Below the pieces are notes generated by a model. It saw only the letters and a program-made list of their open reading frames with translations, did no database searches and had not been told where the DNA came from. Both the position numbers and the translations under genes were made by a program. A DNA stretch of 64,000 nucleotides from Parelaphostrongylus tenuis (Eukaryota > Nematoda > Chromadorea > Rhabditida > Metastrongylidae): contig JAHQIW010007140.1 of the NCBI GenBank assembly GCA_019055375.1, forward strand, positions 248,001 through 312,000, written 5' to 3'. Below are positions 31,560 through 43,879 of the stretch, one piece after another. Numbering within the stretch: position 1 is the stretch's first letter; the number at the start of each line of letters is the position of its first letter.

Positions 31560-32930
31560 GTTCAACGTTTCAATACTATTGCCTGCTAAAGGTAATCTTT
31601 CGTAATTATGCACTTCGGTACTCAAGAAAGAAGTTTAAGCAGCAAAAACGCATTAAAAGACGTTTCGCATGTTCAAAACAGAGTCACGTCTTTTTAGGAT
31701 AAAAAGCCGACTCCTTGTGTATGTGTAAATTTAAGCATTTTTAATTTGTAAAGTACATTATAACCTTTGAAATAGTGGTGGTTCAAATTGAAAGCGATAA
31801 TCATTTCCGCACTGCTCGACTATAAGAATTATTCAGTAACAACTGTCTTATTCCATGGTGAACTTCGTGTAGAAAAACTAACGAAATTGCAAATGAAATG
31901 GTTTTTATTCAAATCCTGAAAACTTGCGTCGTCTGTGAGTTTACGTCATTAAGAATTCCCTCAATCTTACAGAAAAGTTTCGAATGAATGACACAAACTA
32001 ACGTTTACATTGCAACCACAGGATCACTTCCAAAACTCATTATCTTTTCATTTTTCCCACCGATGCTGTAAGTTTTAACTTCGGGCAAAAATGGTGGTCT
32101 TCAAAATGTAAACGTCACTTTACTTATGATGATATACTAGACAATTAATATCTTCATCATTACGCTTTGGTGTGCAAAATAAGTACAATGAAAATGTTTT
32201 GAAATAATTAAGTTTCATATCTCAAGTTCTCTCATCCGTACATCAAGCAAGTTGATTTTGAAAATGCTCTCATAATCTTTTCATATACAGTAAAAAACAG
32301 AGACCGATTGCGAGTAAAGTAAGCTGCTTTACATTACTGTGGTTGTGGTACAAATTATTGAACAGAGCGCTGCTGAGATAGGGCTATAGCACAGTGGTGG
32401 TGAAGCCGTTCAACAAGATTTTGTTTTTTGACCAACCAAGCTCTTTCTCTTTAGGATTAGGAAGTCGTTACTAGACTGGCCTCTATTGAGTACCTGAGAA
32501 AACCGCAACATGGCATTCCCCTACATTAGGGGCCGTTATGCACAGATTGTACAACTTCATTTTATGCTAATAGGATATGATTGCACAGAAGGCGAGTGCT
32601 TTTCAATTTTAGGAGTTGATTACGCACCAAAAATAAAGGAGAGTGATTAGAAGAACATGCTCCACATAGAATAAAAGAAACGCAGAACGTTTTCCTTAAA
32701 ACAAAGAAAACTTAATCAAGTAAAGAGAATAGGGAGCAGTCTCCAAACTGTGAGATCTAGTGGCCAATGCGACCTTCCATAGACGTCATAGCGAATCGAA
32801 CAAAAATTAGGCGTAAACGCCAGTGTGTCAAAACGCGGTGTTAAATTAACAATCACAAAGCGGGTTATTTTCCCTGGAATATCAAACATTCTTAGTTGTT
32901 CAAAAACTCAAAGGCAAGACTAAGATAAGT
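31560..32930. other. No gene recognised
   Basis: Very AT-rich sequence without frames above 60 codons and without clear repeats. Confidence 0.35.
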
Positions 32931-32931
32931 G

Positions 32932-33005
32932 GGGTCATCGATGGAGCAGTGGTTAACTTATAGAGCTTTCGTAGAGACCAATAGCGGGTTCAAACCCTAA
33001 GAGTC
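32932..33005 (+). repeat. tRNA-like head, degenerate
   Basis: 'gatggagcagtggttaactt' resembles an A box, and 'agcgggttcaaaccct' is a near-consensus B box 40 bases later. The acceptor stem does not pair. Probably a diverged tRNA-derived SINE head; no conserved SINE 3' domain follows. Confidence 0.35.
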
Positions 33006-33696
33006 TTCAAGTTTGGTCCGTATCTTAGAACTATGGTGGTTATATTCTACATCGTACACTGCTGTTACGCATCATTAGGGCAAAAAATGATGTTGTATTG
33101 CTATTAAGTGAGCGTTTTTCTACTCATTCATTAGAATGAATATAATTGTAAAATTATGCCGAAAGGATTAACAAAAACTTCTCTAGGTTCATTCATATGA
33201 CTAAATTAGTAGAGCATCGAAGAATAAGTAGAAGAAAGTCTGGTAAGACGTTTTTCTTCAGTTGCATTTGGTTTTATTGAATTTTCTGAGCTGCAATCAA
33301 CCTCATAAAAATAAGCACGGAAGAAAACGAATAAATCAGTGATGAATAGTATGAACTCATAAGGAAAGCTTGCTTAATGGCCTCTTATATTTAACAACAT
33401 AAAGAAAATTTACACAACAGGTTCCCATTGCCGTAGAAACCGGCAGAAGTTGGTTGCATCGCGTTCTATTAATGGTGGCGTTTAGTTATAAAACATTTAA
33501 GATGATCCTGTTTGACTGAATGCAGCTTTTTTCTCCACTTAATTTGTTATTTTATGGAAGTAAATGAAAACGAAGACAACGATCGGAAGGGTAAAAGAGG
33601 AATCCATTGAAAATCGAAATTATTGATATATTATGTCACTTAATCATATTCTATGATCTGTAGATTTGATATTCTGAAGCACACAAGTGTAAGGTG

Positions 33697-33757
33697 TGTG
33701 GCGTAATGGCTAGGGGTGCCGTGTAGACGCGGGTGATAGCTGGTTCAAAAACTATTC
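33697..33757 (+). repeat. tRNA-like head, degenerate
   Basis: 'gtgtggcgtaatggctaggg' followed by 'gatagctggttcaaaaacta' gives A-box and B-box-like motifs at tRNA spacing. It lies directly upstream of the broken coding segment at 33774. No SINE 3' domain follows. Confidence 0.35.
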
Positions 33758-33773
33758 ATTCGCTTCTATGAGA

Positions 33774-34125
33774 TGAGGAACTTGCACCGCACGCACCAAA
33801 AACGACTATCGAAAAAACAGCAGATGCTTTCGGTGATTATTTGGAAGAGATCTACTTTACTTCAAGAATACCCAAGAAATCCCGCTTCAGCAGAATCTAT
33901 AACATTCATGGAGAAGAAGTCTAAATCCAACATAAATCCCAGCATTTTCATGGATGACGGATTCGAGACCATGAATCACTATTCATACACCATGCAAAGG
34001 TGAAATTAATTTCAAAAAAGTCGTCTACAAGGGGCATGGACATGATCTCACCTCAGCAGGTGCGCCACAGTGGTCTTCAGCGGCAGCACTTCGTTCAACA
34101 ATCTCCAACATATTTTGATTTTCTA
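33774..34125 (+). pseudogene. Intronless, frameshifted coding remnant, unrecognised
   Basis: Three consecutive frames each look coding and hand over to one another. The first is DEELAPHAPKTTIEKTADAF ... RIYNIHGEE (to about 33924). The second is SKSNINPSIFMDDGFETMNH (33925-34000). The third is KGEINFKKVVYKGHGHDLTS ... LRSTISNIF, ending at TGA near 34119. The first shift sits in the run 'gagaagaag', where one base too many (or two missing) would explain it. No plausible intron fits, as the only GT-AG pair is 24 bases apart. A decayed gene or retrocopy is most likely; sequencing errors could also produce this. The family is not recognised. Confidence 0.4.
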
Positions 34126-34279
34126 TGACTTAGATAGAATAAGCTTCCAATTTCGGCGACTATCTGCTAATGATCATCCATCAACAAATCGGTTCGTTCA
34201 ACTTCAGTTTATTCATGAAAACCCCTGCTTTTCTAAAAGTCTGGAAGTTTCATATGACTAATATTTGTCTCAAAAATCT

Positions 34280-34545
34280 GGAAGAATCCGTTTCGAAAGT
34301 GCATAAAACTTTACTTATAGAAGAGGTTGGATTTCCCCAAGAGGATTGGCTAGGAAGAAAGACACTGTGAAACTGACGAGAATGTTAAGGTCGCAACACG
34401 CGTGTACTGCGTAACACGCAACACTGTAAAACTGCCCAAAACGGACCACATGTTAATATCAAAAGATAAATATCAGGCATATTGAAATTTGAGCGCAGTC
34501 TCTTAAAAAAACACTCGCAATGAACGGTGTGATATATGGAGATTG
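34280..34545 (-). repeat. Foldback repeat family, inverted arm
   Basis: Resembles the right arm at 31380-31540. It shows 'agaagag', 'cccaagaggattggct', 'gacactgtgaaactgacgag', then 'aacacgcgtgtactgcgtaa', 'cggaccaca' and 'aaaacactcgcaatgaacgg'. Confidence 0.5.
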
Positions 34546-35690
34546 GTGTTCAATATCACGTAAGTATTAAGTTACCTCGTAACTTCTTTCGCATTATTGT
34601 TTTGCCTAGTTTTTTTTTTCTATTTCAGATTAGGTTATTGTCGAAAGGTTTCAGTTGGTTGGAAAATTTCTAGTAGATTCAGTTAGTAGACTATAAAAGA
34701 ACGAAGGCTCACCAGCTTAAACCAGGACGTTATAAATAGGTAAAGACTCGCTATCTTGACTAAAGCCCTCAGAGGATTTGCTTCCGATCTCTGAGACTGA
34801 CATAGCATGTTATTTGGGAACTGCTCGACAACGACCAGACAGTTAGTGCTGAATTCTACGGGGAATAGCTTCAGAAGTTGGCACCGGAAGTACGAGGGAA
34901 GCGTGCGAAACGGCTCAGTGTCGCCCCTCTCCATGATAACGCCCGACCTTACATTACAAATTCGACATGCTACATTTTGGAGGAGCTGGAATGAACCATG
35001 ACTACATTCACCACATCACCCTGATATTGCTCCATCGGATCATGATTTATTTTGCACTCTGAAGCAGCACTGTGGAAAAAAGAAATTGATGTTGACAACC
35101 AGTCCAAAAAGACCTCACCGACTTCTTTGATCGCCAGCCTCATTCTTTTCATGATGAATGCAGTTAGTGTTTGCCCAGCAAATGGCTGCTTGTCTTGGAC
35201 ATGTTAGTGATTATATTGTTAATCAATTGATTTCTTTGAATAAAAAATAATAGAACTAATATAGTTATGGTAGAATCTAGCTTCTTATCGCTTCGCATGG
35301 TGAGAATGAATGCGGCTCACTTTATTCAGAGAAAATTTGCTGACTTTCTTAAGTTTTGTACGATTTATAGCACTATGATTTGTCGTCAGAAATATTGTGG
35401 AAAAACGTCTGAGCATAAAAACCCTATGAAAAAAGTGGGATTTTGTACAAATACTTCGGCATAATTCCTAGAGAGTTGCTTTGATTATTGTGAAAAAAAG
35501 AATCGGATTCGCTTTACATTCGACGTAATGCTTTTCCAGGGTTACTTCAGACTAAATGAGAAATTAAATATAAATAATATAATACAATGTAAATGTTTAT
35601 AATTGAGAACGCCTCCGATTGCTGGATACCAATTCTGTTAGGCTATGAAGAAACTATCACTTATTTGGTCTTGTTTTATCAACATATAAA
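34546..35690. other. No gene resolved
   Basis: Overlapping frames on both strands at 34683-35001 and 34970-35152 have no recognisable domain or consistent splice sites. Confidence 0.3.
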
Positions 35691-35699
35691 CAGATCATA

Positions 35700-36070
35700 G
35701 ATATGCCTGGTTGTTATTCTTGAGCCATGCATGTGATCTGTTCAGGGTACTTATGCAGTGCAACATACGTGCTTCGGCCTCGCAGCCTCGTCAGTTGCAC
35801 GCTGCCTTTTGTTCAGTCAATTTCTCGGGGATCTAGTCCTTATATAGAGGAGTCGACGATGAACGTTTTACACGCGCATCTAAGTGATGAAGTCGCCGAA
35901 CGGGCAATGTTGTACACTCGATTGCTCTTTGCAGTTATCGTAAAATATCATACCTTTCGTTTCGAGTGTTTCTTTGAGAAGAGCTCATAACAGACCACGT
36001 GCATGGCTCAAAAATGATCATCAGGCATATTGAAATTCCAGCGTGGTCGCAAACAAATACTCGGAACGAG
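35700..36070 (+). repeat. Foldback repeat family, forward unit
   Basis: Matches the left arm at 31018-31205 ('cttatgcagtgcaa', 'cgtcagttgcacg', 'gaggagtcg', 'acacgcgc', 'gaacgggcaatgttgtacac'). It then matches the outer part ('cctttcgtttcgagtgtttc', 'cataacagacc', 'ggctcaaaaatgat'). One of the better preserved forward units. Confidence 0.6.
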
Positions 36071-36079
36071 GAGAAAGAT

Positions 36080-37630
36080 AATGGATACTTTCTGTCTTTT
36101 AAGCACATTATGGAAGTCGACAGACGGAAAAACATCGGTATAGAAGAAACGTATGGAAAAAAGTTCTCTTCAATTATCGCAAATCGTACATAGAGCCTCA
36201 ATCTGAATCGGAATTTTGAACAAGTATTGAGTTGCGAGTGATATTGGTTCGGCTACTTAACTAGAAAGAAAGAAAGAAGAAGAAAACTTCGAAAATATTC
36301 CTCTATACTTTCAGTCACAGCTGATATATTCAAAAAGAATCAGATAAAACGAAAATCAGAGAGGAACTGTAGAAAAACGCAAGTTGCAACTTTTGGGATC
36401 GGAGTCGAAGAATGATTTATAATCAAAATGAATGGCGCGTTTTATTGTACCGATAGTAGACGGAAAGTGAACAGAAAAGAATACTGCAAAGAAAATGCAG
36501 AACATGACGTTGTGGAAGGCTAATGGACCACATAATGTTGCGGAAGGTTAATAGACACAATCGCACACTAACGTAGTCGGTTGGAGATACAATCTATAGA
36601 TGCAACCAAAAGCTGGCAGGAACCTTAGCGAATTCCGATCGTATCGCTGGCCGAACTGGACCTAAGAAGGTAAACTCTCATCAAAGAAGCCATTATGAAG
36701 ATGTATGGATTTGCCCTCATAGCTTTACAGCATCAAAAGTAGTGGTAACAAGCCGTCTCACATTAGGCACAATAATAATACAGTATAACATCGCTACAAA
36801 CATTACAGGCTTGACTCAAAGGTGTTTTCAAGTGGGTGACAATGTCCAGGCCTGTTAGAGACTTCTACGAAGCACGAGAAAAATCGTTGCTTGGTGTAAT
36901 GAGCAATTAATTTCTTCTGCCTACCTGAAACCGACGCACACGTCCCGTTAGCTTTCTGCTTCATTTGAGACAGCCAACAAAGGATATGGGAGGACCTCAG
37001 GATATATACAGGGAGAGGTAGGCGGTAGGAAAATCCAAACCTGCTTTTCTTGAGCTTTTTTTGAAATCAAGTGGGAAGTTGATAATCAAGTTTTCAAAGT
37101 GAACAAAGTCTGTCCTAAGATTTTTGGAATGATTATAGGATAATTTACATGAATATTAGATTTTGAAAATAGTGTGAATGAATCTTCCATCATCCTGTTG
37201 GAGTCATAGATCGGCAGTCCATTCATTTTAATACATACACGTCGACAATAATGGCTTGCAGAAGTTGTTATAAAACGCTATTCGTACGCCCCATCTTGTA
37301 AAATGTGCTTAGAAAAACGTCAAACGTGCCACCAACTGTAAGCTACCACTTCATAATGTTGGACAGAGATAAATTCCCCGTGGTAATCACGTCGTTCCCT
37401 CCTAAAAAATGGCTGACATTTAAACAAAGCTAATCAGCTGTAAAGAGCAGTTTGAAGAAAAATTCGTTATAAAAAATTCTATGCCTTAAAAATTTCAAAA
37501 GAACCCCGAGCTTCGTAGTAGTGGAGTGGAACGAAACGATAGGCTCTCTCGTTGCGACTAATGATATGAATTGAGAAACGAAGCCAATTTGTTTCTAGTT
37601 TCATGTGACTTCTTTACGTCAATGATCGCT
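36080..37630. other. No gene recognised; short local duplication
   Basis: A 26-base local duplication occurs at 36506-36560 ('gttgtggaaggctaatgga' against 'gttgcggaaggttaataga'). Otherwise AT-rich sequence with a GAAA-rich tract at 36260-36285 and no gene-like frame. Confidence 0.35.
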
Positions 37631-37660
37631 CTTTGAAATTTCGATTTATATGCTATGTCA

Positions 37661-37885
37661 TTACGTACGCTTCCAATCCCGAAACTTTGTATCTACCTCG
37701 AAAAATCTTTGAAAAGGTCTTCGAACATTTCGCGTCCTTTCCGACTGTGGCTCGAGGACTTCGCCTGTTTCATGAATGTGATGGAATGCTGGTTGAGACG
37801 ATTTTCCCAGGGATTTTAGGAATAGCCGAGAAAGACATCTGCACGGGAGAACGCTGGGTAAGGAGGCCAGACCTTGTTTACTCAA
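37661..37885 (-). CDS. Candidate minus-strand exon, unrecognised
   Basis: A 74-codon minus-strand frame reads ...AFHHIHETGEVLEPQSERTR and RRPFQRFFEVDTKFRDWKR. It reaches a possible donor 'GTAC|gtaatgac' near 37668. Upstream acceptors 'ccttacccag' and 'cccgtgcag' are available. The local GC content is higher than its surroundings, which leaves all frames open, including 97 codons on the plus strand. The call is therefore weak; no domain is recognised. Confidence 0.22.
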   Translation of the reverse strand: MSKQGLASLPSVLPCRCLSRLFLKSLGKSSQPAFHHIHETGEVLEPQSERTRNVRRPFQRFFEVDTKFRDWKRT

Positions 37886-38719
37886 GTGCCATCATCATTC
37901 ACTGGACTATACCCTTTTCCTTTTGAAATTGATTGTAGATTATATAATGCTCAAAAGATATGCTGCTGCTGTACATGTAACTCTGGGATAAACAAAAGGT
38001 GTATGTCAACGGTACTAATTTCATGATGGATTTTAGTGACTACATTGTGGCTCTATCACCTTATTCAATTTGATACTGCTTTATACAACACAATGAAAAC
38101 TTTCCACACACTAAGATTTTTATAAAATTGAAGATTTGGCGTGAAATATTGTGCTAGGTCTTGCTCTAAGCAGACATTTTTGTCAATGGGGCATCATTAT
38201 CGTATCCTACAGTTGTTGCTTACTGAACATGATATGATAGGCCAGCATGTTTCACTTTTATCACGCACGGTCATAGCTTTTTCTAGCGACTATTTAAAAA
38301 AACGGTGAGGATTGCAAAATTACTATGTGCTTTTGTGGCTTTCTTCACGCTTTGATTTTTCCCTCAAATTTTCGTATCACCATTCAGCAATGCAAGAATC
38401 GTCAACAAGCTAGGTAAAGTCTTAATATCGTCATCCTCCATCAACCCTTTTCTTAGTCTGTGAGGAACGCTTTCTGACCACGCATTCCTCCCTTTTGTCT
38501 ATAAGCCAATAACTGCTTATGAAAAATTTGAGAACGCTGGAAAACAGTTGATTAGGTCACCATTGATTGTTAAATGTAGAAAGTTGATTAGGCGCGATCA
38601 CACTGATTAATGAGCGGAGAAAAGGATGAATGGTCAAACCGCAAGTGAACCGGACTATCTTCTTAGATGACAGTGCACAACTACGAGTCGAATGGAGAAT
38701 ATACTAAGGCTCATACATC

Positions 38720-38905
38720 ATATGAAGAAGGGCCAGTGATAATATTCCTGCACAAGAAGTTTCAATAGGAGTGTTAGTAATCATTCGAAAGCTTGAACTG
38801 TGCCTGGAGCCGTACTTGGCCGGTTTTAAAAAGACTTATTTATGGCGTTGTAACAGTCAAAATCAAATTATGCTTCAAATCGGCACCGCAATTCAAATAT
38901 TGCCT
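38720..38905. repeat. Third copy of the X-insert block
   Basis: 'aggagtgttagtaatcattc' followed by 'gaaagcttgaactgtgcctg' and 'gagccgtacttggccgg' matches 12362-12445 and 1890-1950. Confidence 0.55.
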
Positions 38906-39029
38906 CGCAGGAAGCACGAAACGCACATGAACGTGGAGAAAATCTTCCAGTATTTGAGCCAAACGTTCAATCTGTAGTTTCGAAAAACAATTCCTAATTG
39001 AATAACAAGAATCCTACTCTTCTATGGGC

Positions 39030-39225
39030 CACGGAAGGACCAATCGATCGACCGGCGTGTTGAAACGGCCATATCCGCCCTGCGCTCCGACCCCCTTCTG
39101 CCATCGCCCCCTACCCTCGCAGAAAAGCCAAAATCTCCTTGCCCGCGTATGTGAATTTGATCTTATTTTCCCTGCTGCACTGCAGCGAAACGCTCTTTCC
39201 AGAATAAAAGCAAAGCGCTGGAATC
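39030..39225. other. GC-rich patch with open frames
   Basis: Cytosine-rich sequence ('ccctgcgctccgaccccctt', 'ctgccatcgccccctaccc') stands out from the AT-rich surroundings. Two plus-strand frames are open: MGHGRTNRSTGVLKRPYPP and DQSIDRRVETAISALRSDP. No domain is recognised. It might be a foreign or library-derived insert, an exon, or a GC-rich repeat. Confidence 0.4.
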
Positions 39226-39239
39226 CATAAATCTTACGT

Positions 39240-41735
39240 TATCGAATGTTCACTAATAGTCTATAAAAGAGCGCTGTCCGGCGAGAAATGTGCGCAGTGA
39301 AACATGATTTCATTTTGAACTTTACGTCATTGTACAAGAGTCTTTTTGATAACGGGGCACTTACATCTGTAGCCAGAGATTCAAACTTTCGATTGATTAC
39401 TAATGCTCCTATTAAGATTTCTTGCACAGCGAATGAAGTAAAATATTCATTTGTTCCCTCATAACCGCGAAGTGCTCATTTTTCTGCCTTTTTTTTATAA
39501 AACAAAAAACCAATGTAGTGAGGTGAGCTGCTTTTCATCAAGTACTTCAACAGTGTATGCGATTGGTCCCAATCGAGTGATGGCTTGCCTAAACGAAAAA
39601 ATATGACATAAATGGTATATTGATAGAAACAAAAAGTAGCATTGTCAAAAAACCGTTCCCAGGAAAACTGAAGGATTTGGTGCAGCTACTCACTAAAATA
39701 GCAACAACGTCTTTCCAGAGGATTTTTGAGTGGGCGGAAAAGCAACTTCCAGTTAGCAAAAAGTGACAGTCATTCTAGACTCAATATAGACTTTTCGTGA
39801 TCGCTCTCAAAAAAAGAGCTATCCGGGTGAACAGGTGGAAAATACTAGTACACCATCAACCTATTCCTTCTCATATGAAAGCTTTCATTTCATTCCTTTC
39901 CTTCTAGAAGTCGAGCAATGGAACCGCTGGTCCAACAACCCAGTAGCCCTCAGGTATAACACACGGGTACACATAGATATCGACGCTCCCCTTAGACAAT
40001 TCACTAAGGATTAATTGACGCCTTAATAAGAATAAAATGAATAATATAGTTCTGAGCCTTTCAGAGGTTGATATATCACTGGCTTACGAACGTTTCGGTA
40101 GTCTCTCCCGGCTCACCAGAGTCACACGCCGCATTAGTCACAACTACTGAAGCTAGGAACGTCGAAACATGCTCGGTGTAAACCGTGTGAAATTGTGCTT
40201 TTCGCTACTTTTTTCAGTCATTGGATAACGGTTGTTACCAAGCATGTAGACATCCTTCAATCGACTGTTTTTTTAAAAACCTCGCCATAAGCACTGATAC
40301 AAACGAAAAATCTTCTGTTCGTATGACTTGACAAAAACTTTTTGCATTTGAAGTTTTCAGTACTAGATTGTTGTTCCTGTTTATTCATTCAATTACTGCT
40401 AGGCGTAAATGTAAATGTGACATCAGTGCAGTTGAGCTATCATGGAACCAGTCAGTATTTATGTTAGCTTGCTTTCCTGATGAAATCTCTCTTGTTAGGT
40501 CAGATGGTTTGGTTTACATTAGGCTTTGCTACAATCGATCTGTCAACAGGTGAGAGATGTTTGTAGATTCTTTCACAGATCACATGAACAAGGTGAGGAA
40601 AAGCGAAATCCCATGCAACCGGTCGGAAACACCATTGCTGATGTTATCAGTTGAATAAATCTTCGCTACAAACACTTAAATCGTTTCCTCGTTATAATTT
40701 GTGAGCTAATGGGGTGAATACCCGCTACAAAATGCAAGATAAAATCATTCTTCAGTTTGACAAATTGAAAAATTAACTTGGGAGACATAGCAAAACTGTT
40801 CTTCATACTTTGAGCTTTGTTCAAAGCAAATTTTTGCGCATTTTCCTATCAATAACCAATCTCAGTCACTTGGCCTCAACAATAATGAAATTAGGAATAG
40901 ACATTTAGGAGCATAGAATTGAGGCCTCCCAAACTTTCATAAAATCGTCAAACCGATACCCACAATATCGTTAAAGTTTCATGAATAATTTAAACTAATA
41001 ATGTTCGAACATAAATGCCGCTATCAACACCTGCTCTCTTTCACAGCAGTTTCTACCTCCTGGAATTTTTTGAACTTTTGTTACCTCCGCAAAAAATCCG
41101 ATTATCCTCTCCTTTTTCTTCTCGCCAAACATTCCAAATGGATTCACATTCATGGATTTTTGAGCAATTGAGGTAAGAACGAACGAAGACTACGAGCCAT
41201 TTGTTGAAGGGCATAGATCTCCGCGTCTTCACAGCTATGATGCTCGGAAATAGAATATAACTGAAGCTTGATTCTACTGCAGCACTACCTTATGATAAGT
41301 GAAAAAACAATAAATACCAGGTGTAGAATGATCTCTGCAGAAAGACTGCATTTCTACATGCACTAATAACAGTTGCAAGCGTTTCAAGCGTGAGCTACTC
41401 CGAAGAAGTGACGCTAAGATTTTTATAATCTTAACAAGCCACTATCACTTTTCGGAATCACAGCCTCAGTTTCAAACTCGAATTCCCACAAAAGTCGCAA
41501 TAATATTTTAAGGGACTCCCTTTCAGGACGGAAGGCTTAGGCTTCGTGTTCTTCGTAACTCAATCGACATGTTATTCTCAAAGGGAAAATATGTCAAATT
41601 AGTAGAGGACTTAGGTAGGAATCTTAGATATAACACGACTTGGACATAACTTAGATATTTAGGTATAGCTCCCGATACCAGTCTCGGGTAAGCTCAATCG
41701 TGCAAAAAAATAGCGCGGAATATTACATTGTGTTA
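39240..41735. other. No gene recognised
   Basis: AT-rich sequence with short frames only (for example 40368-40553). No repeats were recognised by eye. Confidence 0.3.
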
Positions 41736-41739
41736 TTCT

Positions 41740-41985
41740 GTCCACAAGAACGCATGTGATTTAGTGATTAAAAGTGCTCTGCATAGCACCCAACGTCGAT
41801 GGCTTGATTTTGCGCTCATGGCTCATCAAACCATCCAGTTTTGCGGGGTTGTAAATTGGTACCGCACTAGTTGCAAACTTGTCTGGGAGAAAAGCAGCAG
41901 TGACTCGGTACTCACCTCAGCGAAGTTAAAAATTGAAGATGAATGCATGAAGCATCCGCCAGGGATTGATCAAGGCTGAGGGGTT
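41740..41985 (+). repeat. tRNA-SINE family 1, degenerate copy
   Basis: The middle part 'ggctcatcaaaccatccagt' resembles 'ggcttatcaagccttccaat' in the copy at 49747. The end 'gaatgcatgaagcatccgcc' then 'gattgatcaaggctgag' matches the SINE 3' terminus. The 83-codon frame here is therefore repeat-derived. Confidence 0.45.
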
Positions 41986-42783
41986 TATTCTTTATTTCAT
42001 TCTTTGATCTTTCCACGCCGAGCAAGCGAAGAAATCTTTCTATCAATCATTCGATTTCCCATCTTGGGTGTAATCTACAAGATAGCCACAAAATTTATCT
42101 TAGCGTGTATATCAAGAAGGAACTTTGGATGAGGCACAACCAGTTGAGCAAACAGGAATTCTGTGAGGATTGCGGTGTCTAGAGCTCTGCCTTGCACTAC
42201 ACGTAAGCAGCCGTCTGACTACCCAGCTATCTTTTTCCTTCAAAAACTGTGAAGATTAATGGCAAGCTTATTGTACTTTCATTGAATATTTTACATCAAA
42301 AAGTTCAACAATAAAACAAGATTGCGAAATCTTCAAAGTAAACAGCACAGCAAATAAGAGAAAACTGCTATTAGTGGTGATTAAATTGGCAAAGTGTAGC
42401 GCAGCTGCATGGGAAAATTGCTTAAAGTTCACGCGACAGTTAGATAAGAACAAATCCTGATTGAAAAGCAGAATTCATTCTCCTCAAAACAGTGCCCTCA
42501 AAAAAAACTTGATATAGTATTCGGGCAAAATTCGTAAACACTTTTACCTATCGCATTTCACGGAACGACAGATTCTTAGGTGTCAGTCAGTTGTTAAATG
42601 TACCTGCCTCCTCAATGATTTCAGCTTTTCTGTTTTGTAAATTCAATTAAGAACGAACATCATCTAGTATGTAGAGGCGAGGCGATCAATTAACCAAACG
42701 TGATTGAGTGAAGGTAAGATTGTTCCATAAAGATTATAGGAAAAATTTGAGTCCAGATAAACAGCTAAAAGCTCCGAAGCTCC

Positions 42784-43050
42784 CGCATTAATCAGTGCCT
42801 GCAGACGAGCAATACATTTGACATCACTAAGTATCCTTAAAGGTGACTGATTACATGTCTGGCCTTTACAATGACTCGTGGTCGTCTACTGACGTATCAA
42901 GTCAGCTCTGCTATTCTCTCACGCAAGTCTGTTAGCAATTTGGCGACCCCGGAGAGATGGAAATATTGGCGATCTCTGGAACGTGGAATCGAATCAACGA
43001 CCACGTGCATCTCACAATGCACCTGTAACCACTGCGCCAGACGCATTTCG
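42784..43050 (-). repeat. tRNA-derived SINE, family 1, near full length
   Basis: On the minus strand the head 'gcgtctggcgcagtggttac' and B box 'gttgattcgattccacg' are followed by the body. The conserved 3' domain comes next ('gtaatcagtcacctttaagg', 'gatgtcaaatgtattgc') and the copy ends 'actgattaatgcgg'. Head, body and tail are all present, making it one of the best copies. Confidence 0.75.
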
Positions 43051-43329
43051 CAGATAAACAGATTTCGTATTAATTAGAAAAATTGACTTGTAATTGATAT
43101 TAACATTGATAATCAGCTTACTACTCACCTGAGGTCATACGAGATATTTTCACAAGTATTTTGATGTTTAATGACTGACTGTTCAATGATTAAAATTCAA
43201 AATCAATTACAAATTCAAAATTATTGTGACTAAATCTAACGAAAATGATGTTTACAAGGAACGGATGGGTTGTGTTTGGTTACTTACTACTGGTTGGTTT
43301 GTTTACCCTCAACAAACGAACTTCTGCGA

Positions 43330-43860
43330 AATCTCATATTACGTCTACCTAGGTCGTAAAGTTAACATGATGAATGACCTGGCCTCAGAGTTAGGCACGA
43401 GGATACGAGCGGCTTGGGAAGCGTTCAAGAGCATCGAGGACGTGGTGAAGAGGACTAAGAACATCCGACTCCATGCCCATCTTTTTCGACTCGACAGTTT
43501 TCCCTGTCCACAGCAGAGATCTGGTCGCTACTTAAGCAGGATGGCGTTGTTGAACGAGCAGTCGAAAGGTCGATACTAGGAGTATCTCGTATCTCGCAAA
43601 TGAAAGGTTCCGGAGTTCCGACATACGTTAACGACCGAAGATCAAAAACGCCGTTCAACACGCCAGGATATCAAAATAAGGTGGGCTAGACACATAATGC
43701 GCTTTAGTGACAACCAATGGACGAGACTACTCTTGCACGCGATAGGGATAGATGAAAGTGTTGTTAGCGCCCGCTCGAGCGAGTCAACGATTAAGGGTAC
43801 GAGACGTGATACTGATGATACATTGACTAACGTCTTGAAGACCTTTTCCAAAGCCATACG
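43330..43860 (+). mobile_element. RTE-type non-LTR retrotransposon fragment
   Basis: Reads YVYLGRKVNMMNDLASELGT, then AWEAFKSIEDVVKRTKNIRL. After a frameshift it reads WSLLKQDGVVERAVERSILG and VSRISQM. These are the ORF2 segments downstream of the RT palm domain in RTE elements. The part missing from the 11.2 kb copy (YVYLGR to KTKN) is present here. The end is scrambled by frameshifts and stops after 43600. No intact frame. Confidence 0.8.
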
Positions 43861-43879
43861 TATTGCTACAGTCGTTTTT

